Below are positions 56,787 to 64,000 of a stretch of DNA of 64,000 nucleotides, in pieces; positions within the stretch are counted from its first letter, which is position 1, and each line of letters opens with the position of its first letter. The stretch lies in NCBI GenBank assembly GCA_050084515.1, contig CM114273.1, forward strand, positions 14,136,001 to 14,200,000, written 5' to 3'. The notes beneath the pieces are model-generated. The model saw nothing but the letters and a program-made list of their open reading frames with translations, was not told where the DNA came from and made no database searches. This DNA is from Blasia pusilla. Its lineage: Eukaryota > Marchantiophyta > Marchantiopsida > Blasiales. The position numbers and the translations under genes were made by a program.

Positions 56787-58773
56787 CTAACATTGAATAA
56801 CAGAACCGATTCTCACCTTTTTGGGTGCCTTGGTTTTAGCCCTACTACGAGGCATCACCCGTGCCTTTGGAAGAACTAATGGCTCCTCAATCTCTGCTGC
56901 AGTTGGCTCAAGAGTAGGGGGTTCAAGAATAGGGGGTTCATCTGCAAGGGGTACATCATCTACAATCGCTGTAGACTCCGTGGTTGCTTCCATGGATGAG
57001 TTTTGAATCATCACCTCCTCCGTGATTTGAGCATTGGCCTTGAATTTTAGTAATTATTCCTCCAAGGCGGCCTTTCCAACCATCTCATCAAATGCCTTCT
57101 CCATGGCTCATCTTTCCTCTGCTGCCTTCTTCCCCGTGTCTTCCTTCTTGGTTTCCCTCCTTTGCCTCTTGGCTGATTGGAAGGCGGATTCCATGTCCTC
57201 TTCATCTACAAACACAACAAAGGAGGGATGTCAGTTCTCTTGCCCTATACACCAAGGCGGAAAAATTAGGAATGATTTGGAACAATCATTTGGCTTTACC
57301 TAATGAACATGTAGTCTCAACATCCTCAACATCTTTTCATAGACTTCCTTCGTGTGCCTCCTCCTCGTCATCTGAGGTATCAATGATCTCCTCATCAATA
57401 CGACCCTACATATGACAAAAATTCTAGCATGTTAGTAGACATAGAGCCTAAGTAGAAGTGTGACATTCCGGTCTGAACAGTAAAGTGCACAGTGTCCAAA
57501 CACTGAAACAAATGGGCACATCTAACATATGATAAATAGTAACATATAAAACAAAAAGGACATTGGAAACATTGACACAACACAATCGAAATTTTACATG
57601 CACTCTAGCCTCCTCCTCTGAAGTGCCCGGGTACTTCTTCATGCACGCCTCAACTACTCTTTACGGAACCCAGCCAAGACCTCCTCCTTGTGGCTCTTCT
57701 TCCATGCGTGGTAATCTCTTGTGGCGAGTGGCTGCCAATACTCCTCGATCTGCATGTGCTTGAAGGTTGCAAGGCATGCTTGACTCTTGATGTAGTCCAC
57801 AGTCTCTCAAGACGAAGGGCCCCTAGATCTTCCTCTCTATATAGAGTGGAGGAACACAATATTGGGAAAAAATCCGAGTAAAACATTCTCGGCCTAAACC
57901 ACACACAAAGGGTTGCTACAACCCCTCGAAGAAAAAACCAAGTCCTACCAAATTCGGAGTCACCATCATGTTGTGGCTCAGCAAGAAGTTCATACTGAAC
58001 TTTGTCGCACCACTACCACACTCGCTCATCCACAAGATAGAACTAAATGCTCTTGAGCATGTCATGCTCGAGAGCAGGATCAGACAATGTATCCCAAGAG
58101 CTTATACCAAAGTCTTGGAAGTAGTGGTCAATCAACTCAACTAACAAACAAGAAGATGAGAGACTAGGGACCTTCCCTATGCTGCAGTACATCTGCCATG
58201 CCCTATCAAGCGCAGCCGCCTTTGCCCATTGGGCACACTCCTTCTTCTTATCTGCCTTGCATCGCTTCCATCAAGCAAGCACATTCCTCCGCAGGCGGTC
58301 ATAGTGCTCCGTGCTAGTGGCTGCAAAACATAAATGAAGTGAGTAATAGACATGGTGGTTTAATGAGCTAGTGAATTCCAGATGCATACAAATGAAAATA
58401 CTTGCATACTTGAATATTCTTTACCTTCCCGTTGCCCGTGAGTGTTTGTGATATTTCCTATGCCTTTGATGAGGAAAAATTTCTTGGCCCTACCCCTTGC
58501 ACTCCCTTCTTCTTCACGCCTTATCTCACAGGAAGGCGATCCACCATTGGATGAAGTCGATGTCGCGTGCCCAACTTGTCTTCCATGGCCATCCGATCTG
58601 GCTGCAAGTGCCCACAATGTAGGAGCAAAAATGGAAGGCCTGAGATGAGTCTTGAAACTCCCAATGCTCGTCCTCATCAGCAAAGGCATCATTCTCAACT
58701 TGGGATGATGGCATCTTGACTCGTGGGGATCTCCAAAATCTAGTAGACGTCTACAAAATAAAGGCAATGACAT
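56787..58773 (-). other. Unidentified minus-strand coding-like fragments
   Basis: Several minus-strand pieces read smoothly. Positions 57014-56787 encode an acidic, Pro/Glu-rich segment ending in a basic stretch (MPRSRAKTKAPKKVR). About 58320-58020 read RRNVLAWWKRCKADKKKECA, QWAKAAALDRAWQMYCSIGK and SCLLVELIDHYFQDFG. Positions 58773-58360 encode a basic segment. They could be exons of one decayed gene or of a transposon-carried host fragment. I do not recognise the family. Confidence 0.35.
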
Positions 58774-59018
58774 TTACATCACATATCAATAAGACTGAAT
58801 CAACAGTGCAAACATCCGAACATCATTGATCAGTTCTGAACATCCCAACATTACTCCAAACACTTAGGTTTTGGTTGTTCACTCTATTTTGAACATCGCT
58901 TGTAGTGTTCAACATGAATGGCCTAATCAAATTGTGTTGTTTCTACTAAAACTCAGAACGTAAGACATGAAAACAGTGCATACAAATCCCCTCTTTTGTT
59001 ACCAAAAATTCCATATTT

Positions 59019-60900
<1,882 letters not shown>

Positions 60901-61207
60901 TTCAACACATTCAAAGAGCCTTGATTCATTGCCCAAAGTGCTTTGACCTTTGGTAAGTAATGTCTATTGGGGATCGGAATCAGGTAAAGTAGATTGTGTG
61001 GTGAAGAGTTTCTTGGTTGACACTTGGAAGCTCCGCACAAACACGTTGTTTGGTCAGCACTCACACTATATGAGAGTGTCTCCCTCCTCTCATATGGTAC
61101 CTTCTTCACTTGCTTCTCTCTCTACACCCATCCTAGTCTCAAGCACCGTCCAACCAGGGCGCGGGGTCTATGGTCGCAAGGCTATGACAGGCACTACTTA
61201 ATGAGTA

Positions 61208-61438
<231 letters not shown>

Positions 61439-61584
61439 GTAGAGTTTCACATGAAATCCTAACTTGACTTTGCTTGCTCTAAAGCTTTCTATACCCTAAT
61501 TGAAGTCGTGGCCATGCAAGATCAAAATTTTCACATTGCCAAGCCTTACTTTGGAAAAAAAACTCTAGAATCATTAAGTATCGA

Positions 61585-62420
61585 GCTCTGTCTCCTCCCT
61601 TGCCTTGCCTTGCCTTGTCTCCACCCCGCCGACCCCCGCTCAACTTGCTCAACCCCGCCTCAATCGCCTGACCCCGTTGCTCACCTTGCTCAACCCCATC
61701 TTGCTCGACCTCGAGTTTGGCCCCACCTCAACCCCGCCTTGCCCTCCATCTTCGAATAAACTCGACCTCGACCTCGATCTCGGCCCCGCCTTGACCTCGA
61801 TCAGCCTTGACCCTGCCTTGCTCAGCCCTTGCCTCAACCCTACTTCACTCAGCCCCCCCGCCTCAACCTCGAGCGGCCTTGCCTGGCCTCCCCCAACCCC
61901 CTGCTCGACCTCGATCAGCCCTGCCTCAACCTCGCCTTGTCTTGCTTAGCCCCCATGCTGATCGGCCTCCCCTAGACCAGCCTTAGTCTTCAACCGCTCG
62001 GCACCTTGATTGAGGTCCGAGCCGCCTCAAGCCTGTCCACCATTCTTGATTGACCTCAACCCCCGCCTTGCTCGATCTCGCTCAGCCCTCGACCTCGCTC
62101 AACCTCGACCTCGATTGACCTTGATCCACCTCGCTTGGCCTCGATTCAGGTCTATGTTGCCTCAACCTCAATCGACCTCAACCCCGCCACAACCTTGATT
62201 GAACCCGCTCCAACCTCGATCAACCTCGGCCCCTCCCTCAATTCATCTTCGAGGCGTCAGCCCCCTCCCTCGATTCATCCTCGATCCCCTGGTCCTCGAT
62301 CCCTCTCCTCTTGCTCCTCTCACTCCCTCGCCCCCTCTCGGTCGATCCCTCGCTCTCTTGATCCTCGATCCTCGATCCCGCAAGCCCTCTACCTCACTCA
62401 GCCCCGCTCAGGCCACCGCC
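61585..62420. repeat. Degenerate CCTCGACC/CCTTGCTC pyrimidine-rich minisatellite
   Basis: This is a strongly C/T-biased strand made of loosely repeated words such as CTTGCC (three in a row at 61598-61615), CCTCAACCCCGCC, CTCGACCTCGATC and CCCTCGATTCATC. Period varies from 6 to about 18. Open frames over it are low-complexity Pro/Ser/Leu and not genes. Confidence 0.8.
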
Positions 62421-63360
62421 AAAACCTCTCGCCGCTCATGCTGCCCCCGGTAACAAAACGCTACTCTTCCTACGCTATCGCCGCATAATCTACATGTATG
62501 GTAAGTCATCAAGTGTAAGCATCTTTCAATACTTTCATTCCATATTTGAATCTTTTTCCATCTTACTCTTCCTTGCAAGCATTGCACTTGTAGTCACAGT
62601 CCGATGCTCTTAACCTAGAGCATATTAGGGATTTCATTTTGGGGAATTTTTCAAAAGTAAATATAGAATAGTTAGGTTTTTGAAAGACACATAATCTAAA
62701 ATAGGCATCGATCAATGATGAAATGTCAAAAAATAATTTGGCAAGTCTTCCAAAAACAATATAGGATGTGAGCATTGTTGCAATGATTGCAGTTTTTAAT
62801 ACTAGCTAGCATTGCGTAGATAATGTTACAAGAAAAGAGATCTGAATGGAAATGCAATCATTTTGGAAGGGGAGAAATTTTTTTCCATTCCTATGCAACT
62901 TAAAAAATTGCAAGATATTTGCACAGAAAATATAAACCATTATGGATTTTACTTTTGAGAGCATTAGGGAGAGTTGGTCATAACCTTCTTTGCAATTTCC
63001 ATACTAATAATGGTTGTGATTTTCAATACTTGCATGGCATGTTAGTTTGGATGGGAGGTAAGCTTTTGAGTTTCCAGCCATGTAAATATCTCTTCTACAC
63101 TCTACAAACCACATCAAACATTGCAATCTAGTGCGAGAAAGACAATAAGAAACAACCAATAGAAGAGTTGTATGAGAAAAAATAAATTTTTGTTGTATGT
63201 TCTTTTGCTTTGCCAAACATGCTCCTGACTTTCCTTGGCTTTCACAAGGCCTTTGTACTAGAGTGAGGGTAGTTTTCTTCCCTAATTGATACTTTATTGG
63301 TATCTATAAAATCAAACGGTAATTTTTAACTTCACTTTTCTAACAATTTAAAAGACTATT
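62421..63360. other. No recognisable gene
   Basis: AT-rich, with short frames only. Nothing was recognised. Confidence 0.4.
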
Positions 63361-63369
63361 TGACATGGT

Positions 63370-63625
63370 TGCACAAAAACACACATGGATTGTAAGAGGT
63401 GGGACCCACACTTATGATGGAAGAGAGGGCAAGGGTGAGTGTGGCAATAAGAGGGGAGAGAGTGGAGGTGGAGGAAGGAAGAAATAGGAACACAAAAGCA
63501 AGTGGGGGAAATGAGAAAGAAGAGGAAGGTGGGATCTACATGGACAAGTCCTTCCATAAGACGGACGTAAATCCACAGACATGGACATGTTCGGAGACAT
63601 AAACTTTTTCCAATGCAACCTTGCT
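63370..63625 (+). repeat. Purine-rich dispersed repeat, copy 2
   Basis: The order of blocks matches 44285-44545: ACATGGATTG, AGAGGTGGGACCCACA, GGAAGAGAGGGCAAGG, GGGGAGAGAGTGGAGG, GAGAAAGAAGAGG, CTACATGGA, CCTTCCATAAGACGGACGTAAATCC. It ends with GGACATGTTCGGAGACATAAAC then CAACCTTGCTA, the same motif seen at 28.2, 31.2 and 44.5 kb. Confidence 0.78.
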
Positions 63626-64000
63626 ATTTAATGTCTACAAGTAACCCCACTTCTCTTATGACATTACACCGTATGAGAAGAATTTGGACAATACTTAGGA
63701 CAATATCTTATGTCACGTAGGGTTATATAGACCAAACCCAGTCAATCGACGGCCCCTCGGAGATGGAATCTACTAGTTAATTATGTGTTACCGAATATGG
63801 TTGTAGAAGATTGTTCTTCCACCACTCTTGTATGAATTCGAATTTCCGAGGCCCTCTTCTTCATTCTTCTTTCTTTTGTAAGTTCCCTAGTTACTTTGGA
63901 AATGACATGTAACAACATTGGAATGACTTGCACCCGATTGGCATCCCAATTATATGTTGATTTGTGATTTTTTAACTTCTAAAAAATTGACACAATAGGG
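63626..64000. other. No recognisable gene
   Basis: AT-rich end of the window. Nothing was recognised. Confidence 0.4.

Noticed and set aside
62135-62488. 117-codon Pro/Ser-rich frame
   Set aside because: It lies in the pyrimidine-rich minisatellite; low complexity in every frame.

Overview
The window looks like a repeat-dense stretch of a land-plant nuclear genome. Three things point that way: a RAWUL-domain gene with plant-style introns; remnants of plant-type DNA transposons (CACTA/EnSpm, Mutator-like with a SWIM zinc finger, Helitron); and several non-LTR retrotransposons. The lineage cannot be fixed from sequence alone. The unusual retroelement family and the absence of any typical angiosperm gene make a seed-free plant (bryophyte, lycophyte or fern) plausible, but that is inference.

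Only one host gene could be built with confidence. It lies on the minus strand, with coding exons 8682-6314, 4819-4769, 4484-4412 and 3840-3595. The last three exons were found by matching splice sites and phases, and together they rebuild a complete RAWUL domain (the ubiquitin-like domain of Polycomb-group RING proteins and plant DRIP/BMI1 E3 ligases). The predicted protein is about 912 residues, and no RING finger is visible.

The rest is mostly a transposon graveyard. Positions 1-780 hold the C-terminal end of a Helitron Pif1-type helicase. Positions 18.0-22.0 kb, 38.2-41.5 kb and 42.8-49.2 kb hold three minus-strand copies of one non-LTR retrotransposon family. It encodes a reverse transcriptase with an ADD active site and a C-terminal D-x12-D motif like the restriction-like endonuclease of R2-type elements; one copy also has an N-terminal C2HC zinc finger. 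The third copy is 5'-truncated and is itself broken by two later insertions, one of them LTR-like. Positions 25.1-26.4 kb are a CACTA transposase remnant, and 53.8-55.4 kb a Mutator-like transposase remnant with a clear SWIM zinc finger. Positions 59.2-60.4 kb are a different, plus-strand non-LTR reverse transcriptase relic lying between two long (CT)n tracts.

Between these lie several dispersed repeat families: an LTR-like repeat of about 430-480 bp (five copies); a GGGCC/GCCCGC-rich repeat tied to a GGACATGTCC-containing motif; a purine-rich repeat of about 270 bp (two copies); mini-Helitrons of about 160-210 bp; and several long near-perfect hairpins. The stretches 9.8-18.0, 35.5-38.2, 50-53.7 and 55.8-59.0 kb contain no gene I can defend.
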